DNA of 64,000 nt, taken from Bedellia somnulentella. Its lineage: Eukaryota; Arthropoda; Insecta; Lepidoptera; Bedelliidae. Location: NCBI GenBank assembly GCA_963576735.1, contig OY755197.1, positions 6,770,501-6,834,500 of the forward strand. Direction: 5' to 3'. The notes beneath the pieces were generated by a model. That model was not told where the DNA came from. It did not search any database and saw only the letters and a list, made by a program, of their open reading frames with translations. The translations under genes and the position numbers were made by a program. This document shows, piece by piece, positions 23,641 to 35,260 of the stretch (the stretch's first letter is position 1; each line of letters begins with the position of its first letter).

Positions 23641-24059
23641 ATCTTTATTTTATAAACTACATAATGCCTTTGCCTATTTAGTCTTTTTAAATCGGATCGT
23701 TTTCGGTACTTTATAGGGGCACGATAACTCTTATAAACTATTGGTGTACAGTACACAGATATCAGAGAACAAAGTAAATAGTTAAATTTAATATGGCAAT
23801 ACGCAATAACAATATCGGCGTCCTATCTACCACTTAACAATAACACTAAAAGGTTCTTTCTCTATCTTAGTTATTCCGTCAGAGCCTTCTATATTTGGTG
23901 GAGCTTTAAGTACTTGCTGATGTTAATGGAAAGTCCTTAGAGAGAAAGATATTTGGTACGGAATTGGTATTTAACGATAGTGAGTCGCAAATATTTAGTT
24001 TGAAACATTCTTTAGTCTATACTAGAGGAGCGCTTTTATGGTATTTTATATCAATGTGA

Positions 24060-24749
24060 AAACCTCTCTGGCTTCGTTCACATCCATCAATCTTTTCATA
24101 CATGCTCTTTTATTCTTCATACTGCGGACACCTGCCTTTTTGAGTACATTTTCTATTTAATCCAAATGTGTCCTCCGAGATCGTCCTCTACTAACATTCC
24201 ATCCACATTGGCTCTATATATCTCTTTCACCAGTTTACTGACATCCATCCTCTCTATGTGCCCAAAAAATCTCAACATTCCTTTTTCTATCTTTCTTACA
24301 ATATCATCTTTTACACCACACCTTTCACGAATCACATCATTCCTCACACGATCACATAACCTTACATTACAAACTTTTCTGAGGGATCTCATTTCTACTG
24401 CATTCGCTCTACTTTCATGCTTCTTCTGCCACACCCAACATTCACTGTCATACATAAGCGTAGGAACGAGTACAGCATCATGCACAGCCATTCGGGCCTT
24501 TTCAGACACTGACTGACTAGACATTAGACTATTTAGTGATCCATTTACCGCATTACCCTTTTTCACTCTTCTCCCGATTTCTTCATCACACTTTCCATCC
24601 CTAGTAAACAAATTTCCCAAATATACAAACCCTTCCACTTGTTCCACTTTCTTACCATTAATCTCAATCACGCATTCGGTCATATTCTCCTCTCTATCAA
24701 AAACCATAGTTTTTATTTTATCCACATTCACCCTCATCAAAATTCTCAA
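24060..24749 (-). pseudogene. RTE C-terminal region
   Basis: Starts MRILMRVNVDKIKTMVFDRE and passes FVYLGNLFTRDGKCDEEIGR, then DDIVRKIEKGMLRFFGHIER. It loses frame near 24160, although [12 protein letters not shown] continues to 24060. It joins 25398 across the inserted fragment. Confidence 0.78.
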
Positions 24750-25420
24750 AAATGTTACCCATCAGAAGGATCTAGGTATAATCACTGCTCACAACATGAT
24801 ATGGGAAGAACACATACTCACCATAACAAAAAGAGCAAACTCCCTGCTATATCTAATTCGAAAGGCGTTTTTTCACATAACGATAGACCTATTTTCAAAG
24901 ATATACAAGGCATATGTACGCCCGTTGCTGGAATACGGATTTCAAATCTGGAGTCCTTACTTCAAGAAAGACATCGACCTTCTTGAGAAAGTGCAATGAA
25001 GAGCGACGAAGATGGTGTCAGGCTTAAAGAACAAGGAATATGAAGAACGCCTTGCGATACTTGGACTGACTACGCTAGAAGAGCGGAGGAAACGAGGAGA
25101 CCTTATTGAGACATATAAGATATTGACGGGCTACTACAATGTACCAGGACTAAAAGATATGTTTGTAATGAACAAAAATAGGAACTTGAGAGGACATTCT
25201 CTAAAACTATCACACTCCTCGTGTACAAGCAATCCGAGACACAATTTTTTGCCAAACCGTGTTGTGTACGTGTGGAACAAACTACCAGAGACAGTGATCA
25301 GTGCTCCCTCAGTGAACTCTTTTAAAAACAGGCTTGACAAATATTTAAAACAAGTGCAGTGATATACACGCATCAGCAAAATATTGCTGCTAGTGTATTA
25401 TCTTGAATAATAATAATAAT
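24750..25420 (+). mobile_element. CR1/L2-like LINE 3' fragment inserted in the RTE
   Basis: The plus strand encodes the end of a [57 protein letters not shown] and [11 protein letters not shown], ending in (AAT)n at 25407-25422. A stop splits it near 24997. This end is typical of CR1/L2-clade elements. Confidence 0.8.
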
Positions 25421-26264
25421 CCCTTTTTTCATAAGACTCACATGCTATATTCATCATCTTTTGCAGCTCTTCCACCGATGATGCTACTAGCACTTGATCT
25501 TCGGCATATAAGAGGCATTTAATGATGAATCCACCCATTCTCAATCCATAATCACTTTCACGCAACTCTGTTAAACAGTCTTCCATGAACTAATTGAAGA
25601 GCTACGGAGGACCTACACAACCCTGTCGAACACCCCGAGAGATCCCGAATCAGTCAGTATTTTCCCCGTTTACTCTCACACATACACTAAAATCCTCATA
25701 GAGTGATACCAGTGCACGTATAAGTTGACTCCCCAACCCGAACTTGGAAAACACCTCCCATAAATACTTTCTTACGACCCTATCATACGCCTTCCCTAAT
25801 TCTATGAAGCAGCAATACACCTTTCGGTTCTTAGCTAAGAACTTTTCAGTGATGCTCCTTAAAGAGAAGATTTGGTCCATACATCCCATTCCCTTTCTAT
25901 ATCCTGCTTGCAAATCCCAAATTTTATCATCCGTTTCATTTATCACTCTTTCAATCATAACCTTCGCATACAATTTACCGACAATGCTGAGCAGGCTAAT
26001 TCCACAGTAGTTTCTAGCCTCCTGGTGTGACCCCTTTCCTTTATATAAAGGCACAATTACCGCTTTGCACCAGTCTTGTGGCACTTGGCCACTCGACCAG
26101 CATTTTTGGAAAAAGACGTACAACCAGGAAGCCACCACCCCTTTACCAGCCCTCAGCATTTCAGTGTTTATCCTGTCATACCCTGCCGCTTTCCCTAGTT
26201 TCATACTTTTCATTGCTTTCATTATTTCTTCTATACTGATCTCACTGTCACTAAAGTCACCCAT
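25398..26264 (-). pseudogene. RTE reverse transcriptase palm, broken
   Basis: The frame 26264-25650 contains KAAGYDRINTEMLRAG, YKGKGSHQEARNYCGISLLS and ELGKAYDRV; the frame 25586-25398 contains LLYAEDQVLVASS. The catalytic YADD is YAED and the first catalytic FxD position reads FIE, so two key Asp residues are changed to Glu. A frame break separates the two parts. Confidence 0.82.
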
Positions 26265-26454
26265 AACGTCGTTCTAATCAACATTACTGCCGATTGGCGA
26301 AGAAATGGATACATCCTCTTTTTCAAAGAGTTACTCTAAATAGTTCTTTCATACTCGTCTTATGCTACTTTCATCCGTCGCCAATTCACCCTGTCCCTCA
26401 CAACATTCACTCTCGTGTATTGGGAAACTCCCTTTTCTTTCTAGGTATATTTCC

Positions 26455-26530
26455 AGTATGAAGAATAAAAGAGCATGTATGAAAAGATTGATGGATGTAA
26501 ACGAAGCCAGAGAGGTTTGCCAGGATGGTC
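26455..26530 (+). mobile_element. RTE 3' scrap, opposite orientation
   Basis: Encodes [20 protein letters not shown] on the plus strand inside the endonuclease side of the minus RTE. Confidence 0.7.
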
Positions 26531-26633
26531 TATTTGTTCTTTTACTCAATCATTTGAGCACATCCCATACTTCTTCTATTTTCATTTCATCCTTCATCTA
26601 CACGCAACTTAGTCTGTCTTCCAATTTTTTCAT

Positions 26634-27602
26634 TTATTCATCTCTAATATTTTCATCCCCTTCCAATTTCCCCACTTTTACTCTCGCAAATTCAGTTGTC
26701 GACACTTTGGCCCTGTGACACCAACGCGTGCACAGTCCCCTCAATCGTGATATCACGAGAAAGTGATCTGTACTAACGTTAGTGCCTCTATAGACTCTGG
26801 TGTCAACAACCTTTGTTCTTAGCTTTTCATACACTGTCACAAAATCTATCATACTTCTCTCGCTTCCTCTCTGTTTAGTATTCATATGGATATCTTTGTG
26901 TTCAAACAACGTGTTCGTAACACAAAGATTCCTCTCCAAACTTACATCAATCACTTTCTCGTTTACTCTTTTATCACCAAACTTTCCTAAAACTCTATAA
27001 TACAACCGTTGCGTAACACACCAGCCCAACCATTAAAATCTCCCATTCGCAACATCGTCTAACAGATTCCAAAACTCCTCCCTCTGTCCGGAGCATACAC
27101 GCAAATTATGCGCATCCGGACTACCTTCACCTTTATCCATAGGAGCCTTGGACTCACACATGCATAATCTTTCATGCACTTAGCCATCCTTTCAGATATC
27201 AGAAGTCCCACGCCTTGGCAAGCTCTGTCACTCTCGGCAACTCCCGACCAGATGGGCCAAGTTATGAGGATATATAAAGGATGTAAATGGGCCAAGTTAT
27301 GAAACCTCTTTTTCCTTGCGCTTCGTTTCATTTACACACTGAAAATCTAGTTTTCTTTCTTCCATAATCAAACATACTTCATTCATCATCACATTCATCG
27401 TACTAAAGCGGGTCTCTTTAGCCCACTTTTCGCCCCGCGAGGAACCACGGCGTGATGAGTGGCGAGCCACATCGCCGCAACCGCGTTTAATTTTTGTTTC
27501 AAAACACATTTGGTCCTCACGAAAAGCAAGGGAAATATATTGTCCGCCTAGCCAGAGCTCCGCTTGACTAGGTAAGGTTACTAATAAATAAAGAATAGTC
27601 AT
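26634..27602 (-). pseudogene. RTE endonuclease region, broken
   Basis: Three overlapping frames carry pieces of an APE-like endonuclease: FSTMNVMMNEVCLIMEERKL near the start, RIICVYAPDRG in the middle, and NTKQRGSERSMIDFVTV plus NVSTDHFLVI (the SDH-like motif) at the end. Several frameshifts make it non-functional. Confidence 0.72.
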
Positions 27603-27611
27603 ATGTCAAAT

Positions 27612-27770
27612 TACACGGTAGCTCCATTGGCAAGAGCGACGGGGGCGTATACCCGAGGTCGCGGGTTCGAATCCCGCCTGTGTCGAAAAATTTTTCTTTC
27701 CTTTATTAATTAGTAATAATCCCCACATGAGGTTTTCATGAACAAAAAGATTTAAATTAGGTCGCTAACG
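27612..27770 (+). repeat. tRNA-derived SINE
   Basis: Head with A box TAGCTCCATTGGCAAGAG and B box GGTTCGAATCCCGC, followed by A/T-rich body and TTAGTAATAATCCCCACATG. It has tRNA promoter boxes, but the arms do not pair as a tRNA gene. Confidence 0.65.
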
Positions 27771-28400
27771 TCCAGGCTCAACCTGGCCACGCATCCCTCG
27801 GCGCGGCAGACCTTGGATTGGTGTATGGATGTTTTTTTTTTAATTTACAAGAATAAAATTACTTAAATAAGTAGTCACACACTCTGCCGTCATGTCTTGG
27901 GATATTCAAGACAATCTATGATGGACATGTAAGGGTTAACCGACCGAACAATCGACAGAAGTTTTGGTTTAAAATGCTACACGGCACCATACAAAAAAAA
28001 TGTCTAGGCTCGATGATTCAGAATTTAATTGGTAGATATTCGATTAATGAAAGGAGACCTCCGTACTCGTTGTAGGCATGAACGTTTCGTGTTATTGCAT
28101 ACATACATACGTACACTCACGGCTTTGACTATAAACACTAAAGACAGAGCGATGTTACGTCATCCATTTTAAAAAGAGAAGCCCTTATTTAAGTTCTTAT
28201 ATGTAAAAAAGAGACACAAATCTTTATTGTCATCTCTATCGCGTAACCCATTTTGTTGATGTCACACTTTTAAAGCGTGACAAACAAAGCGTCGGCTTGT
28301 GAGCGGTTTTGGTTTTCTTTTGATTTTGAGAAAGATTTTACTCATTTGTATATTGTTATTGCGACAAAAGAGACTCCATTAGTTAAGTTATTATTTAGTG
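27771..28400. other. Unassigned sequence before THAP relic
   Basis: No repeat family recognised; a short poly-T tract lies near 27832. Confidence 0.4.
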
Positions 28401-28411
28401 AGGTATGGTTG

Positions 28412-29200
28412 GGTGTAGCGTGCTTGGCTGCGGAAGCCACAGCGAAAAACACATCGAAGGATTGACTTTCCACAAGTGAGTGAGTTTTTTAATGTTTTTC
28501 TACAGATAAATACATAATAAATACATTGCGCGATCAGAAAATAAGTGATTCAAATGTAAATTACGTTGAACTAGATTACTAGCATTTTCTTTAGTTATTT
28601 TGAGCAATGTTTTAATAGTATAACCTAAAAATATGCAGTATCTCACTGTTGCCATAATTCACGTTTTCATCCTACCCTGTCGTTAGGGTAAAATTTTCAA
28701 ATTAGTAAACTGATGTTAATGAGTGAGTATATTATGAATTTCGTCGCGCTATAGCGACGCTGAATGATTTCCCATTGTTATCTACGGAATTAGTAAGTAA
28801 TAAATTTGTTATATTTATTTAATTTCTTCGTATTCATTACAGTTTTCCTAAAGACCCGAATCTACGAGAAAAATGGATTGCGGCCACTGGAAGATGAAAT
28901 TGGAAATCAATCAAAGTTTTGAGGCATACTATAAAATTGAAAGGCACCTCGTTTTTGTCCAAAGACTAAGCTTTGGCTCAAATGGTCGCAGTTGTTTTGA
29001 AAAAGAATTTAGGTAAAAGAATATTTCCGACATTAAACGACCACATCAGAGAGCAAAATCCGTTCGAAAACCACCTTGTGCTGTTAATAAAGGCTATAGC
29101 TTTAAAATACTTAGATACGAATACATCATCTTTTGAAAAATGTGACTGAAATAGACGAATGAATTCGAAATTTTCACACGAAACTGATTTTGTTTAAAGG
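28412..29200 (+). pseudogene. THAP-transposase fossil (internally deleted)
   Basis: A first exon at 28404 reads MVGCSVLGCGSHSEKHIEGL then TFHK and a GTGAGT-like donor. After an intron, CATTACAG opens FPKDPNLREKWIAATGR, the rest of a THAP finger, followed by a TGA where Trp is expected before NWK. A distal piece, FPTLNDHIREQNPFENHLVL then IKAIALKYLDT, matches the C-terminal end of THAP-type transposases. The catalytic middle is gone. It differs in sequence from the THAP exons in the P-like MITEs. Whether it came from a P or a Kolobok-like element is open. Confidence 0.72.
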
Positions 29201-29278
29201 TCAATAGTAAATAATGCAATAAAACTCATGTACAAAATAGTGCTGTCTTTTATTTTTCAAAATACAAACATAGACCCC

Positions 29279-29521
29279 TAGCTGTGTAGTGTCGGCTTAG
29301 AATAGCACTACCCCATTTCTACCGGTGGGTGTACGTAAGAGGCGACTAACGGTATTGGGGCTTTTTAAGGGATTTTTGGGCGATGCGGTTGGAGACCCAT
29401 CACCAACAACCTTTATTCTACCATCTTTTCCCCATTCAACTTCCAAAAGTGGCTGAGGAATTTCTAATTTCTCAGCTCTGGCTACCTCTTTTAGGGATTT
29501 ATAGCCGTGAGTATATGTATG
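29279..29521 (+). repeat. SINE-A, reference copy with 16-bp target duplication
   Basis: The cleanest SINE-A: 243 bp from GCTGTGTAGTGTCGG to GTGAGTATATGTATG, flanked by the identical 16-mer TACAAACATAGACCCC (29263-29278, 29522-29537). GGTTGGAGACCC in the centre resembles a Pol III B box. The long duplication shows target-primed insertion. Confidence 0.9.
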
Positions 29522-29718
29522 TACAAACATAGACCCCACTATACCCATGATGACCCGTATGATATTTACATAACTTGCACTTATGGAACAGCTGTTTTTT
29601 TTTTGTCCAGTAACAAAGTTAGTCCCGTTCAAAAATTTATTCGTAATCATGGAAAGATTCATCCCTGATAGTTAGTACAATGCTTTAGATTTCACGGTGT
29701 ATTAAACATCAGTATAAA

Positions 29719-32353
29719 ATGGTAAAATTAAACAAAAAAGATTGTATAATACTAGGAGCAAGTATGTATAATTACAACTGTCTTATTGCTGTAATTAACA
29801 ACAACACCCAAATTTTTGGAATTTACCGATCCCCATCTTTTAGAGATCCTAATGTATTTATAGAATGCTTAGCCGACGAAATCAACTCCTGTCCCCACAA
29901 ATCTAGTTTGATTATTGCAGGAGATATCAACATTGACCTGCTTTCTGAACAAAATAAAAACAGGCAGAGCGAATACATGTGCCTCATGGCTGAGTGTGGC
30001 TTGATCCCTGCAATCACAAAACCTACGCGACTCGATGCTTGTTTAGATCATATATTTATCACACCTAACAGAAATGCAGTAGGTATCGTATGCAAGTCAA
30101 GTACAACAGACCATTCCCTCTCCATGGTGGGTATTCACAAAACAATACATAAACCAGCTACAAAGCGCACTATAACAAAAGTTGATTATTCTGGTGTCGA
30201 GACCGAACTTTTAGCAATGGACTGGTCTCCGGTAATATTGTCCCTTTCTGTAAACGAAGCTGCAAACACGCTAACAAATATCGTTAATTTGACTGTATCT
30301 AAATATTCTAAAGAAGTTCGTATTAGTCGGACGAAATATAATATTAAACCATGGATTACACCCGGGATAGTTAGATGCATGATAAATAGGGACGCTCTGC
30401 ATATGAAGGTCAGGAAATACCCAAGAGACACCATTATAAAAACTACGTACCTTCGCTATAGAAACTTTTGCTCCAACCTCTTACACTCACTTAAACACGC
30501 ATATGAAAAGTCTGAATTAGAAAAGAACCGTAACGTCCCAAAAAAACTATGGAATACAATAAAATCGATTTGTTACTCAAACTCAACTCAAACAACTAAC
30601 ACTCAATTACTTAATATAAACAATGATCCTCAAACTTCAGTTAATTCATGTAACGAATATTTTTCAAAAGTGGGCGAAAATCTCGCGGGTAGTATTTTGA
30701 AGGTAACAGGAGAAACGGAGGATTCTTTGGCTTCCAAAGCTACTTTTGCAAACGAGTCAGTGTCTTCACCCCACAAACGAAAATGAAGTGAAAACATTTA
30801 TTGGAAATCTGCATTCAGATAGTGCACCTGGACTTGAGCGTATCACCAACAATTTGCTGAAAGCACTCAAACACCAAATAGCGCCCCCTTTAGTACATGT
30901 TTTTAACCTCAGTCTATCCAGTGGTGAATTCCCAGAGGCTTGGAAAACTGGAATTGTAGTACCAGTGCATAAAAAAGGCCCGAAAAACGTGCCGTCTAAT
31001 TACCGTCCTATAACTCTTTTGTCATCTATTTCCAAAATTCTAGAAAAAATTGTTAATAAACAGGTCATGGATTTTTTGGAAAAGAATAATTTATTATTTG
31101 CTAGGCAGTACGGTTTTAGACGTGGCAAGTCCACAGAAGACGCTGTAAGGGACATAACTGATCACATATCTTCTCTCCTTGACAATGGTAAAGCCTGTGC
31201 AGGTGTATTTTTGGACCAGGCAAAGGCTTTTGAAACTGTATCAAAACCCATAGCATTAAAAAAGCTAGAAGCCATTGGAGTTCGTGGTATTGCCCTTTCC
31301 TGGTTTGAAAGCTACCTCATAAACAGGACTCAGTGCTTACGAGTTGGCCAATCAATCAGTGATCCTTCACCAGTCAAGTTTGGAGTACCCCAGGGAAGTA
31401 TCCTGGGTCCTGTATTATTTTTAATATACCTCAACGATATCTCCACTATTCCATTGGGGGACGCAAAGTTGTTTTGTTATGCAGACGACACTGCTGTCGT
31501 CTTCAACGGCTCATCATGGGATGAGGTGTTCGTTCGTGTCGAATCAAGTATGTCCGCTATTGCAACCTATCTTTCTAAAAACCTTCTTACCTTGAATACC
31601 GACAAAACACATCTTTTATGTTTCCACAAGACTCGAGCATCTCAACCTCCTGTCAATGTCCTTAAAATACATAATTGCCGCTCGTCTCTGTGGCCCTCAA
31701 CCGATGGTGCGGTCTGCCATTGCCCTATTCTTACAAGAGCGTCCACCATCAAATATTTGGGTGTCACCTTGGATGAAAACCTTTCTTTTAAACACCACAT
31801 CCATCTTATATCAAATAGAGTAAGGAAGGTTATAAACATTATGAGGTTGCTTCGTAACAGTGCAGATTTAGAACTCCTTAAACAAATTTACACAGCCATA
31901 TGCCAATCAGTTATAGCCTATTGTTTGCCAATTTGGGGAGGTGCAGCCAAAACCTCAATGATAGAAGTTGAAAGGGCTCAGCGGTCTGTCTTAAAGGTAA
32001 TGCTGAGAAAAAACTTCAGGTTTTCGACTGAAAAGCTGTATGAGGAATGTAGACTTCTAAGTGTAAGGAAAATGTTTGTTTTAAGTTCCATTATTCAAGC
32101 GCACAAAAAATATTTATGTGGTTTCTTTAAGTGTGGTAGATCTAAAAGGTCTCCTACTGTGTTGACAAAAGCCTGTAAAACAACTTTTGCTAAAAGATTT
32201 TCCCCTTTCCTCCAGCCACATTTGTATAATAAACTGCTCAAGCTGTGTGATGTTCGAGAGTATAATAATAGAGAACTAAAAGTATATGCAAGAAACTGGA
32301 TTCTCCATCTATCGTATGAGGCCACAGAACAATTGGTAAACGTAATTGACTAA
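29719..32353 (+). pseudogene. LINE endonuclease/reverse transcriptase ORF with one frameshift
   Basis: The first frame (29719-30786) holds the endonuclease end (GIYRSPSFRDPN, IIAGDINIDLL, TTDHSLSMVGI, KPWITPGI). The second (30746-32353) holds the reverse transcriptase: TGIVVPVHKKGPKNVPSNYR, YGFRRGKSTEDAV, FGVPQGSILGPVLFLIYLND and the catalytic CYADDTAVV, then YLGVTLDENLSFKHHI. The palm is intact; a single frameshift in the overlap and the missing 5' end prevent a full product. CR1/L2/Daphne-type clade is my best placement. Confidence 0.85.
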
Positions 32354-32431
32354 AATATTCCTACCTAATCTCTCACGTACACTACTAACACATAATCATA
32401 GATCACATATTCATTATCTTATGTCACACAA

Positions 32432-32432
32432 T

Positions 32433-32482
<50 letters not shown>
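32432..32482. repeat. (CA)n microsatellite
   Basis: About 22 uninterrupted CA units in the LINE 3' UTR. Confidence 0.95.
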
Positions 32483-34164
32483 AACTTACTTTAAATTAAG
32501 ATTTTCACGGTCTACATAACTACATAATTATTAATTACCTCATCCAATGTAATGTAAGATTCGCCTATATGTCTAATTGGTATTGATTAATTGTTATTTC
32601 GGAAAACATTTTTGTTATTATTATTAATTATAATTGTTATTTTGGCATTACTTTTAGTTCCTCGCCTCTCCCATGGCCGAAAAAGAAAATATAAATTTGA
32701 AATGGGAGAGGCGGTACTCCCCGACAAAAGAACAGTCGGTCGGGGTCAGGGAGTCAGGTTCAAGAACCGACGGACGATCCGAGCCGTATCGAGCAGCACC
32801 GCTTTCTGCATTTGTGCTGGAACCGACACGCCACAGAAATCCAACCGCCTCAAGTTGGTCGCGAGGCTGGTTGGAATTAACCCGTTCGCGGACAAAACAA
32901 TTGGGATTATTTCTGTCGAAGTCACACCCCACATGTCGGTGATCTCGTGAGCCAGATCGAGATATTTCCGACGCTTCTCGGTGTCGGCTTTCACGAGACC
33001 CTCGTCATGAGGGATAGTGACATCCACTAGAAATACCCTCGACTGCGACCGATCCCATACCACGATATCAGGCTTATTCGCTAGAATAGTCCTGTCCGTG
33101 ATAACGGATCGGTCCCAATTAGAGATGGGATTTTGCCCGGGCATTTTGGGCGTATTGGATTTATGCCCAATAAATGTCCATAAATGCCGAATAAATGTCC
33201 ATTACTTGGGCAGAAATCTTATTTAATTTTAATTTTTAAAATATCATTATTGTAAGAGTGTGGTTGATGTTTTTAGTTAAAATCAAAATAAAATGACCTA
33301 TTTTATTTAAAGAATGAATAATACTTATAGGGTGCATGATAGGGACCATTAGCATAAAAGTCAATGGGTGCAATCCAACCCGTTTTATGAAGTTTTGCAG
33401 ACAGAAACGCAAACATTTTTAAATGCAAGAATCTTATCATACTTTTTATGATAATTCATTAATTTGTTACAATACAATAGGGAAAAATTGTGTTACTGTT
33501 TTAAACTTTTAATTTAAACAAACATTCTGGATGGTCATAGTCCAGATTATGATGCTTTTCCACTATAAACGTATGAGAATCTAACCCTATTTACGTTAGG
33601 CTCGTATCAAGTACAAATCGCGCGCTCCTATTGGACACTTTATATAATATAAAGTTGAGTGTAATTATATAGAGTTGAGACCAAATTGACATTGACATTC
33701 CGCCGGATTCAATCTCGCTATTTTGTACCTAGATTTTAAATTGCGTAGAATTCTGACAGCTGCCATTTTTTTAATATGTCAGAGGTTATACTCTTTAAAT
33801 CTTTTGTCTTCTTTTAAATCTTCTTTAAATTAAAAAATTAAATGTTTTTGACCAGGCTCATTTTTTTAATTTCTATTAAAGTATGAACATCCACGTCAAC
33901 TCATTTTATTTGTTAGAATATAATATATAAATTTTATTATGTTCTACGCTGCAAATGCAAAAAGCGCATTCACGGTGAACAGAAAATTTTAAAATATAAC
34001 AGTTAATAATAAAAAATAATAGCAAATACCGAAAAGAAATGAGCGCATTTGAGTATTCAAAGAAGTCGAATGACATGGCATGACAAGACACACGCATAAC
34101 GACAGCTAAGAGCGACATTGAATAAATAATACAGAGCGAGCGATTTGCTTTACGTTTTACATCC

Positions 34165-34345
34165 ATCTACTTACGGCTACAAATCCCTAAAAGGGGTAGC
34201 CTGCTCTTCTGAATCTTAAAATTCTTTAGCCGCTTGGAAGTTAAGTAGAGAAAGATTGTTATATAAATATACCGTTAGTCGCCTCTTACGATAACCCATG
34301 GGAAGAAATGGGGTAGCGCTATTTTAAACCGACACTACACAGCGC
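34165..34345 (-). repeat. SINE-A copy inside hAT
   Basis: Minus, shortened: TACGGCTACAAATCCC to GCCGTTAGTCGCCTCTTACG-like sequence and ACCGACACTACACAGC. Confidence 0.7.
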
Positions 34346-34898
34346 CAGTGATCATGATCACTGGCGCGAAAATTGGTTTTTGCCTGTTTCTTTACATCTT
34401 TACTTGTGTCAACGCCATCTACCGCCAAATTATTACAACCCGGAAATGTGCGCCTTTTGCCACGAATAGTTCATGTCCTCTGTCAATATATGACATCAAA
34501 ATCATTCGTGTCCGCTGTGGTTTTTTTTTCCATACATTGATGCTCATTGACCTTTACTATTTAAACACGAACTGTTTTACAGTTTAAAACCCTAATACCT
34601 AAGTATTATTTCATCCCCTTTGAGTATAAAAAGTAGCGTGAACGTGAGTATTTTCACATTTTCAAATTCTGTTAGCGGAATATACTGTTACTACATTATG
34701 TTAATAATCTTGAAAAATAAAAATAAAATATATGTCTTTTTTCGCTTAGTTACTTTATAACATTATTCGTTATACTAAAGTTAATATCTTATAGCTACTC
34801 TATCGCTTGATATAATTGAATGTGTTTTTTTATTGTAAGGGTATAAATAATAATTATTATAATCGTTCAAAGTAAAAGTGGGTGGATTAAGAATTTAA

Positions 34899-35260
34899 CA
34901 TAACATAAACGTTCACGCCGTTTATCAGAGCCGGTTGGCAGAGCTACCAATGATGAACATCACGTGACAGCGCCACTTAGTGTCCAAAGTAGGTACCAAT
35001 GTTTTGCTTAGACAGTGAACTCACGTGATAGGGGGCAGGCCTATTGCCGTTTTGTACGAGTACACTGTCATATGGCTAAGTACAACTCGGCCATGTGGTT
35101 TCCTCACGATGTTTTCCCTCACCGTTGACAACCGTGATAAATTAACCACACATATGACATTAGAAAAGACCAATTGGTGTAGCCGCGACCCGGGATTTGA
35201 ACTCACGACTGTCTGTTTACGGGCGGGCGTTCTCCCCGTTGGACTATAATGTCGTCTAAG
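34899..35260 (-). repeat. SINE-C copy inside hAT
   Basis: Full-length minus copy flanked by TAAGAATTTAA (34888-34898, 35261-35271). Confidence 0.85.

Larger units (their letters stand above)
24060..27602 (-). mobile_element. RTE-type LINE, long decayed copy
   Basis: Reading from right to left, remnants of an APE-type endonuclease (27602-26634), a reverse transcriptase (26264-25398) and the C-terminal region (24749-24060) follow in the order of an RTE ORF. The RTE 3' tip is missing. A different LINE fragment (24750-25420) is inserted between the palm and C-terminal regions, and a plus-strand RTE scrap sits at 26455-26530. Confidence 0.8.

Noticed and set aside
27615..27690. Possible tRNA gene
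   Set aside because: A and B boxes are present, but acceptor and anticodon arms do not pair, and related heads recur at 14608 and 21180, so it is a SINE.
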